Of a stretch of DNA of 64,000 bases, positions 50,041 through 62,690 are shown piece after piece; position 1 is the first letter of the stretch, and the number at the start of each line of letters is the position of its first letter. A program made the translations under genes and the position numbers. Source of the stretch: Pyrocephalus nanus (Eukaryota > Chordata > Aves > Passeriformes > Tyrannidae). The notes beneath the pieces are model-generated. The model was given only the letters and a program-made list of their open reading frames with translations, made no database searches and was not told the DNA's origin. Where the stretch lies: assembly GCA_038380795.1 (NCBI GenBank), contig CM076275.1, positions 7,163,001 through 7,227,000 of the forward strand. Reading direction: 5' to 3'.

Positions 50041-50880
50041 AATCAGAGAGTCATAACAGAGCCTGAGTTGGAAGGGATCCACAGAAATCATCAAGTCCCA
50101 TTCCTGGCCCTGCACAGGACACCCCCAACATGACCCCACCGTGTACCTGAGAGTGTTGTGCAAATACTTTGTGAGCTCTGGCAGCCTTGGGGCCATGACC
50201 ACTGCTCTGGGGAGCCTGTTCAGTGCCCAACCACCCTCTGGGTGAAAAATCTTTTCCTAATATTCAACCTAAACTTCCCCTGACACAGCTCCAGTCACTC
50301 CCTCAGGTCCTGTCACTGATCACACAGAGCAGAGATCTGAGCTGCCCCTCCACTGTCCCTCATGAAGAAGCTGCAGGTCTGACCTCAGTCTCTGCTTTCC
50401 CAGGCTGAGCAAACCAAGTGCCTCAGCCACTCCTCATACTGCTTCCCTTCTAGATCCCACATCACCTCTGTAGCCCTCTTTTGGACACTCTATAATGGCT
50501 TTATATCTTTCTTATACTGAGGCACCCAAAACCTCACACATTATTCCAGGAAAGGCCACCCCAGTGCAGAGCAGAGCTAGACAATCCCCTCCCTCGCCCA
50601 GCTGGTGATGCTTTGCCTGATGCCCCCCAGGACATTGTTTTCCCTCATGTCTGCCAGGGCACTGCTGACTCATATTCAACTTGCTGTTGGCCAGAACCCC
50701 CAGGTCCCTTTCTCGGCTCTACTTTCCAGCATCTCACTCCCCATTCTGTCCATACACCCAGGGTTGCCCCATCCCAGGAGCAGAATCCAGCACTTGTCTT
50801 TGTTAAGTGGCTGGTGATTGCCCAGCCCTCTGGCCTGTCTGGGTCTCTCTGCAGGGCCCCTCTGCCTTAGAGAGATGGGC
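50041..50880 (-). mobile_element. CR1 LINE, ~840-bp 5'-truncated copy
   Basis: The longest mobile element in the window. It reads as antisense CR1 from the decayed terminal repeat through 'gagttggaagggatccacag', 'cctggccctgcacaggacac', 'cccaaccaccctctgggtga', 'cctcaggtcctgtcactgat', 'ctcagccactcctcatactg', 'tggacactctataatggctt', 'gctggtgatgctttgcctga', 'cccaggtccctttctcggct' and 'gtctctctgcagggcccctc'. On the minus strand this covers the end of the reverse-transcriptase ORF and the 3' tail. Reading frames are broken and the 5' part is absent, so it is inactive. Similarity stops around 50880. Confidence 0.95.
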
Positions 50881-53844
50881 TCTGTGTAGAGCAGTGCACT
50901 CACACACTTGTTTTTCTCCCCTAATTCTGACTCTTTGCATCATGACCAGGCACGGAATTTCCCGTGAGGCTGTCGATGCTCCCAGGCACATGCAGGCAGG
51001 AGACACGAGAGGGCAGGCGTCCCCTCTGCTGCTGCCTCTGCCTGGGCTCGCCGCTATTGTTATGTTTATGCAAACAGCCTTTGACATAATAGCTTTGAAA
51101 CAGTTGAAAATTGGATTGTGCCTTTAGGCCAAACATTCAGACCACCACCTTGGCTATATTCATCTGCCACAGTAAATTGGGTTCAGCCTTGGCTCCACAC
51201 ACTGTATTTCAGGGAAGGATTACAGCTTGGCAATAACTTTTGTACAGGAAAGACAAATGCAAACTCCTGGCAGAAATATTGGAGCTGTTTAGTTGTGCAA
51301 CCCCCTATCTGGAGGAATACAGATTGCGCTGAGAATTTCTTTGGACATCCGAGGAGCAAATAAAACAAATTCTTAGGCTGGAATCGCCATTCCTTTCTTT
51401 TTTAGCTTCCTAAGGCAATCTAATTATGGTTTAACCTCCTGAAATAAATACCTAATAAAAGATGAACCTATTAGAAGAGTAAATTTACTGCCCACTAGTT
51501 AGCAGAAATCTTGCCGTGCTCCCTTTAAGTGATAATGTTATTGGGATAGAACATTGTTTGACTGGTTAATGGTCCCCTCTACTGCAAGACAGATTATATG
51601 GAAAATAAAAGTCAAGGCACAGACAGTCACAGTGTTGAAGTCTATGGTTAAAAACACTTCTAACATAAAAAGATGTGTTGAAAAGAAGTGTGAGGGTGAC
51701 TGCCCCTCCAAAGGGGTTCAGGAAGAATCTAAGTTGTGGCCTGAAAGGGACTCAGTGTTCCCTGAATTCACCATAGTCAGTGCTACAATTAATTTTCTAC
51801 AGGCTGTGTTACAATTTTGTTGCATATTTAAGAAAGTGAAGGTTTATTTGGGCCTGATCCCAGAGGCAATGTGCTAATTTCAACCTTTTCCAATTCATCC
51901 TAGCAGATGTGATATGTCCACAGAATTTGAGGATGCATTCTTCCTTCTATCTACACGAAGGGTGGAGATCCAGATGGGAAGGAGGAGGTGGTGGCAAAAG
52001 CTCTTCGTGCTGGCAGGAGGGATCTGAAGGTGAGGTTGGGGTGGGAGCAAGGTGAAGCCTCGGGAGAGAAGAAAAGCGGCAATTCCTCTGGCACTCTTCC
52101 CTGCTGCATCTCTAGTTTCCATCGTGGTGCTGGCCCATCAGCGGATTAATGAGGCCATTGACTTTGCCAGGGGTGGAGAGTATAAATAAAAGCAATTTCC
52201 TGGCCTAGCTCCCACTGAAATCTAATCCAGTGGGAAGAGAAAGGTTCTTGTCTTAAGACGAAGGCTTTTTTAGCTCGGGTGGTAGCTGAGCTGCTGATAA
52301 CTTTATTGTGAAAGCAAGGTTGGTTGTTTTTTTTTTTTTTTTTCCAGAATACATATTGGGCTTTCTGAATTCATGTAGGCTTGCACACCAGCTACTTTTG
52401 GTGTGCAAATGAGGTGACACGTGTATTTTTAGCAGGAAAGAATAATAACAGAGGCTGTAGAAACACATTTCCTGCATGAGTACCTAAATGTTTCCCAGGA
52501 TGGAATTTGCCCTGATCTCCTTATGCTGTGCCTGTGGAGGTCTCCCAGTCAGATGAATATAAGTCTTCTTTATTTATTGCATATACCAGTATCTCATCCC
52601 CTGCTTTTAGGGCTACAGAGTACAGCAAGATTTTTACCTGCATAATAACACTCCGTCTGAATGAAGCAGTCCCCTTACATTAGCACTGGAAGCAGAAGTT
52701 ACACTTAAAAAAGAAGTAAAGCAAGCATGAAGAACACTGCTCTGTGCATCCTCCATCAGCTACGATGGATCAAATTCTGAAGCAAAAACTGTCATGTTCA
52801 CATTTTCAACAAGAATTTTCCCCTGTGATAAGTAGCCTGCAGTACCTTCTACAGTCAAGAAAGAGCAGCTGAGCTGGAGTGGGACAGCAGGGGCATTACA
52901 TATGTTCTGTTGTAAGAAAAAAAATGTCAGAATTAACCCACTTGATTTTTACTTAATTAATTAATTGGTTTTTTTAGTCTGCTCAGTCACACTTTGCTGT
53001 CTTAAGCAACTTGGTTTAGCCTGTGGGTAAAATATTTGGTCCTGGCCTCTGCCAGAAAACAGAAGTCACTAGCTGAAAATGGATAGGAAGTCACACATAA
53101 TAAGAGAATCATATATTTCCATAGCACTACGAGGAAGCTTTGCTTCTTGAAAAGATGCTTATTTCACAAAAAACAATTAATCTTTTTTTTTCTGTCTCCA
53201 GCTGTTTCCCCCAAGAAACAAAAAAAAACACCAACTAGATGTCTTTAGTATGGTCCCCCCCATTTATCAGGCCTCTTACACTGAATAGAGCAGTATTTTT
53301 ATGGGCAAAACTGAGTGAGCTGGCTGAATTTTGCTGTAGCAGACTCTGATGTGGTAAGGCTCTTTGTCATATGTCACAGTCAGAAGTCATTTATTATCCT
53401 GCTTTCCTTTGGGAAGAGACTGGGGCAAAAGATCCAAATTCTACCTTTCCTTTTCCTCAAGTGTGTGTTTATAATCATCACTTATTAGCAGGATTATGGT
53501 AGCATCTAGGTAATCTTGCCAGGATCGGGGCATTATTATGATGAACAATGACAGAAGTCTATTCATTAGAGTCCAGAGAAATTGTTTTGCTTGGCTGTAA
53601 AAGCACTTGGGCCAAGGAGGTCAGGCAGCTTTATTCAAAGTCTTCTGCCCATGTTACCAACTCTCGTGATATTATCAAAGTCTCCCACCATCCTGGGCTT
53701 TTCAGCGAGCAGCACCTCCTGCTGTCATGTGAGTCCACAAGAAGCTCAGCCTTCATTAAAAGAGAGAGGTGATTCAAGCCCTGTTGATTTCAAGTGAAAA
53801 GTCTGAAAAATATGGGAAGCAGAAGGCAAATAATTACCCTCTTG

Positions 53845-53880
53845 AGATATATATGGATAATACATATATATAAATTTTTT

Positions 53881-53916
<36 letters not shown>
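53845..53916. repeat. AT repeat and 34-bp poly(T)
   Basis: A short TATATA-rich stretch leads into 34 uninterrupted T at 53883-53916, the longest homopolymer in the window. Confidence 0.93.
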
Positions 53917-53918
<2 letters not shown>

Positions 53919-54672
53919 CGGTCAACTTTGTAGCTTCTTGGAGTTCACTGGAGACAGGAGGGCAGGAAGGGACCTTGGCAGTCCTTAGCCCCACTTTTTT
54001 CAATCATCTATGAGCCTGTGCTCCCTAGTGCCAGTGCAGAACAGGAAGACAGCTGTGAAACACCTTTCTGTGTGACTCAGGGCCCTGCCAGGGCATGAAA
54101 GATTCCTCATAATTTGAAGGAGGCAGAAAGAGTGTGGGCTAAATACTCATACATAATTACTTCATATAGTGATGCTCTGTTTCTGTCAAGCCTACTCATC
54201 TCAAAAGGATGGCTATTCCCTTTTAATTTAGAGGGTGAAAAGTTGCGAGCTGAGAATAAGTAGAGGGAAAGGGGCTATGATAAAAATACATCTTTCCTCT
54301 TTCTCAAGATTGTCTTCCCCCACAGCCAAGCACACAGGAATGCCACTAACTGTATCTCATTTATCCTCGGTTTCTCCTTTCCCTGTCTAGCCCCTTTGTC
54401 TCCTGTCTCCATGGCTTGTCAGATATATTTACCCATCCAGGCTCCCAGGCTTTTGCCCAACTCTAGCAATGCTTAAAATGTTGGTGTTCAGGAAAGCACT
54501 ACTTGGAACAGACAGAAGGAGGATCTGAATTAAGATTAACCCAAAGAAAGCAATTCCCTTTACTGGAGTTTTTCTGATAGCCCAAATTTCAGTTTTGTCC
54601 CCTTTTGAGTACCTTCAAATAGAATCTTTTCTGACAGTGGAATTCCTAAAATAGAGGAAATCCTGAATTGTC

Positions 54673-54696
54673 TTTTTTTTTTTTTTTTTTTTTTTT
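54673..54696. repeat. Poly(T) tract, 24 bp
   Basis: Uninterrupted T run after 'attgtc'. The flanks are not recognised. Confidence 0.92.
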
Positions 54697-56511
54697 AATT
54701 GTCCCTTTGACCCACAAATGCTGGGAGCCCTGAGGCCCTAACTGATGGGCAGAGCTTGCTGAAACACCAATTACCCCCCTCACAGGAAACCAAAATTGTT
54801 GAAACAAATGCTGGAACAAAACTCAGGAATGAGAAGCCTTTCCATGGATTGGAAATGCCAGTCCTCAGTTTGTTTAGTTCTCAGAAGACTTTAAAGCATT
54901 TGGGTTGATGTTTTTGGTTTTAGAAAAAAACCAGCTTCCTGGTCTTCTGAGTCTGTGCCAGGAGTCCCCTCTCCCAGGAACCCTTTTGTGCTCTCTCTAC
55001 ATTATTTTCCAGCAGAAAACTATTTCACAGGAGAGTTTCCATCCATTTTCACTGAGAACCTCTGCTCAGTCCTAATAAACCTGGTAATTCCAGGGGAATC
55101 CTGGACCCCATTTTGAGCTCTGCTTAATTCTTATTCCTTCGTGCTTGGACCTTTGCCTTGCCATCCCAAACTGTGTGTGAAGAAGGGTCTTGCTGTTTGG
55201 GTAAAAGCTTCCAGGTTTCAGGGTCTTCCTTCCTATTCTGAGAGCCCATGAGAAGAACTTTCAGTCCTGTCCTTTCAGGCAAAGATTTTTTCTTTCCTCT
55301 TTCTTTCCCTTTCCTTTACAATTAATTAGATAATAATTTTGCTACTGATCCATTCTTCATTAAAAAGCTGAATCCCTTTTGTTAGATCTGGCCAGAACAA
55401 AGGTAGGAAAATTTATGTCTTAATTTTAGTTCATTATGGCAGAGAGCATCCCACCCCATCACTCTCCCTCTCCCCCTCCCCTTCCAAGCCCTCCCTCTTC
55501 CTTTAGAGGATCAGTTATCACTTTGCCCCTAAACTCCTCACATTCTGCAGAGGCATTGGAGGAGCCTTCACTGCCCTTTATCTTCCACTGCCTCATTAAG
55601 AGAAATGAACCTGAGTCTGAGAGAAATGACACAAGGGAAATAAAAATATAATCCCTTGGTGCCACCTATAATGAATTGTTATGAAAACCATGAAAATATC
55701 TGTCTGCAGATATTGTTCTTTGATTTGAAGTCAGTGTTGTAAGCGGTAATTTTTGTCATTAAAGCTGTTAATCTGCTCAGCGTTCCTCATAAGTTTTTAT
55801 GAAGAAAAACAGCCCTGCTGCCTACATGCTCATGCAGGGAGCTTCTGAGCAGTGCTACATGAACAGGGTGCCTTTGAATAATTATCTTTAATTATAGCCA
55901 AGGTGGTTGTCTGTCTCAGGGATGGGACTGTTTCATGGCAGCCTGCTGTCCACTGCCGTGAGGGTTTGGAACGAGCTGGTTCATCTGAACCTCGCTGACA
56001 CCTCAGTCCCCAGCTGGCTGAGGATGGACTGTGGGCATGTCCCGGGGCACTGAGCTCTGTGTGTGTGTGCAATCAGCCACAGTGATTGCCCCAACCATAG
56101 GCTTTTGTGTCTGGGATGGGACTGTAAGGGATCATTGCATCCTAAGCAAAGATGAGCCATGGTGAGCAGAGTGTGCTGGGAGTACTGTTCTATTTTGTCT
56201 TTCCCCAGCAGTCACAGAGATGACCTTTTTCTTGCCATCCATCTTCAGCTTTTCTTGTCTGGGGTCCTCTTTTGCCACACCTAAGTACTTCCTGAGATCC
56301 CAGGTGGCTGCTTTCCATGCTGTGAATGCCAAGGGCAGCCCCCTTCATCAATGCACTGGGATTATTGTATGCAGTTCCAGTGCATACAGTGTGACTGCAT
56401 TCCACTAACCCAGGGTAACACCCTAGAAAGAAACCCCTGATGCTGGGGAAGGGACAAAGCATGGCAGTCTTATGGTGTTTAGATTGCTCTGACTGAAAGG
56501 AGTTATGGGCA

Positions 56512-56778
56512 TATGGGACTAGAGGAAATGGCCTTGAATTGCACCGGGGAAGGTTTAGGTTAGGTATTAGGAAATATTTCTTCACTGAAAGGTTTGTCAA
56601 GCACTGGATGAGGCTGCCAGTGATGTGGTGGGGTCACCATCTCTGGAGATATTTAAAAGACACATAGATGTGGCAGTTAGGGGCATGGTTTAGTGGTGGA
56701 CTTGGCAGTGCTGGGTTGGTGCTTGGACTCAATGGTCTCAGAGGTCTTTTCCAACTTAAATTCTGTTCTATGATTCTA
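56512..56778 (+). mobile_element. CR1 LINE 3' fragment (~270 bp)
   Basis: Plus-oriented CR1 3' end: 'actagaggaaatggccttga', 'ggttaggtattaggaaatat', 'ttcttcactgaaagg', 'gtggggtcaccatctctgga', 'tagatgtggcagttaggggc', 'atggtttagtggtggacttg', 'gaggtcttttccaactt' and the terminal 'ctgttctatgattct'. 5'-truncated, non-coding. Confidence 0.94.
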
Positions 56779-59700
56779 AGAGGAAAAAAAGACTTTGAAA
56801 CTTTTTTTTGCACCTCCCTCACAGAATTAGCTCCCTGCTGAAAATGGGCAATATTAACCTGCAGTCTGATTTTGTAAGGATTTCCTTATTCCCATCAGAA
56901 ATTAGGTAAAGTCTCAGCGCTGATTTACTCTAGGCAAATATTTGGCTTAATTGCTTGACTTCCTGGATCTTAGCACAACCACAGACAACCCCCTCTCTGC
57001 AAACATTTAGGTTCCCATTTGTGGAAAAGATGAAGGCTGAGACTGATCTCCACTGACTTTGCAGAAAGGGCATTGTGAAGTGCATGAGAATAGAGGCAAC
57101 ATCAGAGACTTAAAAATAGAAATAAAAGACCAAGAAAGAGAATGAGTTAATAAATCTTTCAAGACACCAAGTTGATGGAATAATGAAAACAACTACCAGG
57201 ACTTGCCATGGCCCCTGCCCCTTAAAGGAAGCCTCTTCCCCATTTGGTCTCTGCTTTAAAAACAGAAGGGTTGTAAATAGCATATGATTGAAGGCAGAAG
57301 ACATTCATTGTCTTTTCTATTCTTATGCAACTGTCCACTCTGAACTCCCAGTATTTTACTCTTAAACATCTGGAACCAGGATTCCTGTATATAATGCCCA
57401 TAATCTCTGTAGAGAAAGTCGTTTATGTTTCCTGAAATTCTCAAAAGTATCACGAGCATGAGGTCTTTTATTTAGGCAGCTTGAGGCTGTGTGAATTCCG
57501 GAGGAGAAGCTGTTTATCTGCTCTGCTTCAAGGTAGAGAACTCCAAAACGTGGCAAATTATCCTTTATGCTCCAGGCAGAGCAGCAGTATAGGACAGGCA
57601 ATTCTTACCTTGCTTCTGACATCCTACAGCTCAGCAGGTATTTTCCAGCATTTTTGGGGATGTAAGAACAAGATGATCAGAGAAGAGGGCTCTGCAGACA
57701 CCATTAACATGGTAGGATGAATCTGCTGACAATAAGTCAATGATTCTTTCTGACATGACTCGAAGGGTAGCAGAAGGACGTCTGTAGGATGACTCATGTT
57801 AATGGAAGAGTGGGATGTATGACTTGAAATTTAGGACAGATGTCAGGTTCAGGGAAGTGTGGTGTAAGGAAGGTAATTTTTATTGGCGTAGTAGCAGGAG
57901 ACAACTTGTCAGAGTGATGTTGACTCCTTTTTTTGCATTGTTTTGGCAAGTCCTTTGGGGAGATGGCAAATGGAAAGGACAGAGGAAAACCTGGCGACAT
58001 ACCCTGCCAAACGGAAAAGGTTGTCTTCCAGCAAACAAATTGACCATGGGATATTGGTGATTCCATTTACAAAGGAGCAGCCTTGGAAGAGTTGGGAAGA
58101 GATTTTTTATTACCTCCAGTGCAGTCAGGGTGATTGGTCCCTCTCAGACCTGCATGCGTATTTAGTTTGCACCATTCCCCTGTGTTGCTTTAAGTAAGAT
58201 ACCTATTTAAAACATGGCAAACCCCTATGCAAACATCACTTCAAGAGTCAGGCAGTTCTCTTTCTACCTTGCACACACATGCTCACCAACAGAGGTTAAA
58301 TATTTGTGAGTCTGAGTTTAAAATATCAGGGAGCAACCATGAAGTTAAATCAGTGTTCTAATGACATCAGAAAATACACATTGTCCTCTGCTGGCACTGA
58401 TTTCAAGCTCCTGGGCTTACTTTTCCTGCATTTGAAGAAGGCCAAGTATTCCAGGATAGCTTCATGGGCCAAGAGAGGCCCAGGAAAAACATAAAGCAAA
58501 ACTGTGATACTTCCTCTTCTGTGCTCAAGAAGTGTATGTGGGTTGCATTCTCAACTTCATTCTGGTAACTATAATAGTAAGATCTACAGTAATGATTAAA
58601 AAAGCCTTTGAATGATTTCCAGTCTCTCCTCCCACCTCCTGAAAGCTGGGGTGAAGGCCTATCCAGCTGTCAGTGGGAACAAGAAATTCAACTAGACACC
58701 TTTGGCAATATTATTCTTATTTATGTAAAGTCAGTTCTTAATATTGATGTACAGTCTATAAGGCAAGGAACAAGGCTGTCTACTTCCACTTCCATGTGTG
58801 ACCTGCACCCTCTCCCAGAGCTTACTCTTTACTACTTGCCACTTTGGGCACATGACATTTATCTGCTGTGATCTCTGCTGCATTTTGTCCCTCCTGTTCA
58901 CAGAAATGATTGCAGCTGGAATTTGAGTGGAATTTCCTGCTCTCCCTGGTTTCCGTGTTCCTTCTTGCCATGGGGTCAGGACAGGAAGTGGGATTTTACA
59001 GAATATTTTGAATGCAGTGTGGGAGACTTGAGAAAAAAGTGAGATTCAAACGGTATCCACTGCTGCATCTGCAGATGTGCCAGTGTTTGTTCCATTGTGC
59101 TGCTGTTTATAGGGTCTTATTTTTTCTGCACACAATGGGATCCCGATTCATGATAAGAGCTCCAGACAGTTCTGCCTTATACAGATAACATTAGGAATGC
59201 CCAGAATAATTTGCAAGATATTAGCTAAGTAATAAATTTCACGAGGTTCCACTGAATAGACAGAAGACCTAAAAGTAAGGATGAGTTGCTGTCTTAGAGA
59301 GGAAGAACCCAGGGCAAGGATCATATCCCCTGCACTCCCCTGGCTGGTAGGCACTCTGTGCCTTCAGGTATGTCTGTAAGTGCCCTATAAAGACATATTT
59401 CTCCCACGAGATTATAACAGATTCCAGAGCCAGTGTGAACTGAATAAACAGATAGCACAGCACACCGTATGTTACCTTTGGTTGCCATAGCAGAAAGACT
59501 CCTACAGACAAAGCAGTTGAGTTGCACTGTCATTTTTTTGTGGATGGAAGAGGAGGAGCAAACTGATGTGCAAAAGAGGGAGCTGGATACAGTCTGGGAG
59601 TGAAAGCTTCCTTTACTGCCTTCTCCATTGCGACCTTGTGTTCATTCCCCATCCAGACTGTGAGGTTTCTCCTCTCCTCAGACAGGGATGGGTGTGTTAC

Positions 59701-61027
59701 AGGTTGTCAAGCGGCCAGCATGCCAGGAGATTGGGGACCTTACAGTGCCAGCTCTTATGGGGGCCTGTTCTGAGAAAGGCTCTGCCTTCTGACGTGCCCT
59801 GCACCCCCTCGCAGCTCAGGCACCCAGGGTCAGGGAGCTGTGAGGATGAACCATCTTCCCGGACTTTCACAGCAAGAGTCAGGCTCTGAGCCGTGGCCAG
59901 CAGAATCTGGCTGGGAAGCGTGGGAAACTTCACAGTAAGAGAGAAAATCTGCTCTATCAAGGGCTGTTTTCCTGGGGCTGCAATTTCTAATGCGTCCAGC
60001 ACATTTTTTTGGGTAATCTCTACTCCTGGAGCAACATTTGAAAGAGTGGAAAGAAAAGTATTTTATCTTCCAAAAAACAATTCATCCAGCAAATTGAGAG
60101 GGACGTGTTAGTCACCAGCAAAGTAAACGGAGCTCCTCAGGTCTCAGGCTGCCACCTTTTGCTGAACCCATTAACTGTTTCCTTAATGGCAGAAGAATGA
60201 AGTGGATTTTCCTCTTCATTACTTTTAGTGTAGGATATAGGTTTTTTAAGTGGATCCCTTCAGAAGGAAGGAATAAATTAATACTTTAGAGGTTTTTTTT
60301 CCCAGTCTGTGTCAATGCAGTAGATCCCCTTCACCTTATTTTCTCTTCAACTCTCTATTTATTTAAGTTCAAAGTGAATGTTTTTCCTTCAATATCTCAT
60401 TGTAACCATCTTCTTTACTAGGACAGCTAAGGAATATTGATGTGATTCTTGTAGACATGCTTTGCTCACCTGTTTCTCCACTGTGAGTTGTTACCGTTGT
60501 CCAACAACCAAAATTTTAAAATGTAGACTACAAGTCAGTCAGGACTGAAGTTACGGCAGAAGTATTCATTTAGGGTTTGTGCTAGGGCAATACCTAGAAA
60601 CAGCTCTTAAAGAGCAAATGGAAGGACTTGTGACCAGATTTTTGCAATCACTTATTCCAAACTTTTGATATTTGCTTACTTAGCCAATCAATACACCTTC
60701 AGTCTTACATTAACAGTGGGGAATCACTGTTAATGAATCACTGCAAAATTACCCTAAAAACCAGATAAATTTGCTGGCCACTGTTTTCAGGCAGATTTAT
60801 TGAAATTCTGTCAAATTTCTGCCCCTTGCTACTGCCATTTTATCTTTTGGTCTGAGACATGCCAAAGTGTGCTGGGCCATATCAGGCACCCCATAAAGAC
60901 ATGCCTAGAAGTAACTCAGAAGGCTCTCCATAAACCATCCCTGATTTGTTGACAAGAAGCACTGTAAGAATGTTTTTGAAAAGGCTGTGAGCTGTTCTGT
61001 AGATGAGGATTGTGATCAAAGTGCGCA
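56779..61027. other. Intergenic desert, block 12
   Basis: About 4.2 kb of unique DNA with a perfect hairpin at 60708-60735. No exon, RNA gene or mobile element is recognised. Confidence 0.5.
60708..60735. repeat. Perfect 11-bp hairpin with overlapping direct repeat
   Basis: CATTAACAGTG (60708-60718), loop GGGAAT, CACTGTTAATG (60725-60735). GAATCACTG also occurs twice directly (from 60721 and from 60735), so inverted and direct repeats overlap. Confidence 0.8.
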
Positions 61028-61064
61028 AGGCTGGTACATGATGATCTCAAAGTTCCCTACAACC
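61028..61064 (+). mobile_element. Possible decayed CR1 3' end
   Basis: 'aggctggtacatgatgatct' followed by 'caaagttccctacaacc' resembles the CR1 tail 'tggacttgatgatctcaaag' followed by 'gtcccttccaacc'. No terminal ATTCT repeat follows. Confidence 0.4.
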
Positions 61065-61137
61065 ATCGGTGTAGACAAAACCTGAACGGCAGGAAAGCAG
61101 CATCTTTGTCAGGATTGAACATGAATGTTCCATTTTA

Positions 61138-61153
61138 TTTTTTTTTTTTTTTT
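61138..61153. repeat. Poly(T) tract, 16 bp
   Basis: Uninterrupted T run. Positions 61154-61789 after it are unique AT-rich DNA in which I see nothing. Confidence 0.88.
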
Positions 61154-61789
61154 AATACACTTTTCAGGAGGATATGTTGAAGTATTTAATTTCTAACTAG
61201 CTGTGGATTTTACTTAGGGTAAATAGCATCCTTTGCTCCTTTGCTTGGCTGATACAATATCAAGGGAAAACAGAATACTACGCCCAGCACTCCTTGTCAT
61301 CTGGGTTGCAATTGGTAGCTGTGATTTATCCTGCTGTATGCGTGTGTTATTTCTACTTCCTTCTCTTATGGTCCTGAGTTAGGACTTCCTCCAACACTGC
61401 TGCAACAGAAACTCTATTATCTAGCTGTTTTCTATGTTATTAAATGTCCTTCATAATTACTTTAAAATTTCTATTTTGACTCAATTTCTGTCAGATAAAC
61501 TCCACTGGTCTTACTTAAGACGTGGGGAATTCAGGCCATAGAAACAGTAAGGGCTACACACACAGAGACATCCAGAAATTCAATTTCTATTTGGTTCCTA
61601 GAGAGGATTTACAGGCTGATATATTTTTACGGACTGAAGTCTGAAAAACCATCTTCAGAGCCTACTTTTCAGGTGGAGATCAGTATTGCCTTACAAAAAA
61701 CCCTATGAAATTTATGTCCTGTACGGGTTTTCCAAAATCCTTCAGGAAGTCTGCAACTAAGAAAGGCACCAGATTCACATCTCCTGACA

Positions 61790-62440
61790 CTGAGCCGCGC
61801 TACCTAATTGATACGTTTCATACTTGTAGGAACGAAGCCAATTTTTAATCTTTGATCTTGGTGTGAACTTACTTGATGTTATAAATGTTGAATTTTTAGT
61901 GTATTTTTATACCGTTAAAATTATGAAACCGACTTCTCATATTTATCTCCCTCCAGGAAACCTAGAAACACGATTATTGGAATCGGCTCTTTGAAGCCTG
62001 CGATCCCCTCAGTACCTTCGTGGTTTTTTTTTTTTTTCCCCCCTTCAGGCTGTCTCCAAGCAGTGACACCATGTCTAGGTCTCATCGTAACAGCCCTAAT
62101 GAAAAAGCAAACCGGACAACCCATCATTAGGTTCATATGTCCTTTAGGATTCGGTAACAGGCGCGGTGAGTCAGGCGGCAGCGCTATCGCTTCGGCCGCG
62201 GTGCTTTATGGGCTCCCTGACCTGGTGAAGTCACACGGTCACGGGTGGTGCTGAGGTGCGGGGTGAGCAGCTTGTGGTCTCCTTGGAAACTTCCAAGCTG
62301 TGCGGGAGGCAGGAGGGCATGTCCCAGGAACGGTGGAGAGGAGATCTCCAGCCGGAATTTGGCTGGAGGAAAGCATGTCTGATAACTTGGCCTGCCAAGC
62401 CTTTCATCTGACCTGCTGCTGTCCCGGCCTCTCACCCCTC
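61790..62440. promoter_or_regulatory. CpG-retaining segment with AP-1 site
   Basis: About 28 CpGs in 650 bp, eight of them within 62161-62200, against roughly one per 100-200 bp nearby. The left half is AT-rich yet still keeps CpGs, so this is more than high GC content. TGAGTCA at 62167-62173 is a perfect AP-1 (FOS/JUN) site. It could be an unmethylated distal regulatory element, a lncRNA promoter, or a fairly recent insertion that has not yet lost its CpGs. I recognise no repeat family. Confidence 0.45.
62049..62165 (+). other. Exon-like unit (possible non-coding exon)
   Basis: A pyrimidine tract of about 25 bases (62022-62046) ends in CAG at 62046-62048, an ideal acceptor. After 117 bp, GCGCG|GTGAGT at 62165/62166 is an ideal donor. 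The enclosed length suits an internal exon. One frame is open throughout but resembles no protein, and the T tract may simply be a homopolymer. The donor overlaps the AP-1 site, so the two readings compete. Confidence 0.2.
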
Positions 62441-62634
62441 TAACCTCCTGTTAAAAATACCAGCATGTTTCCTTGCTGGCCGGACATCCTGCCAGAGAGC
62501 TTTGGTATCCCAGGGAGCTGAAACACGTGGAGATCCTTCCATCTCAGTGTGCACAGTGGGCTGTCACCATAACACAGTCAGCAATTCCATCCACCTCAGG
62601 GCCTTCTTTCAGAGGGATCTGCTTCCCCACGTTA
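62441..62634. other. Intergenic, no recognised feature
   Basis: Unique DNA between the CpG-retaining segment and a CR1 fragment. Confidence 0.5.
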
Positions 62635-62690
62635 TCACAGAATCATTTAGGTTGGAAAAGACCTCCAAGATCATCCAACCTTGTCCATGA
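62635..62690 (-). mobile_element. CR1 LINE 3' end fragment
   Basis: 'tcacagaatcatttaggttg' and 'gaaaagacctccaagatcat' followed by 'ccaacc' form the antisense CR1 terminus, with few changes from the usual pattern. Similarity fades after 'ttgtccatgattaaa'. Minus orientation. Confidence 0.9.

Larger units (their letters stand above)
50881..56511. other. Intergenic desert, block 11
   Basis: About 5.6 kb. Positions 51361-51560 are AT-rich unique DNA with TAAT cores and might be conserved. T tracts lie at 52327-52343, 53883-53916 and 54673-54696. Positions 55440-55510 are C/T-rich. No exon is recognised. Confidence 0.5.

Noticed and set aside
50676..50903. 75-codon minus-strand frame
   Set aside because: It lies almost entirely within the CR1 copy and is a broken remnant of the LINE reading frame.
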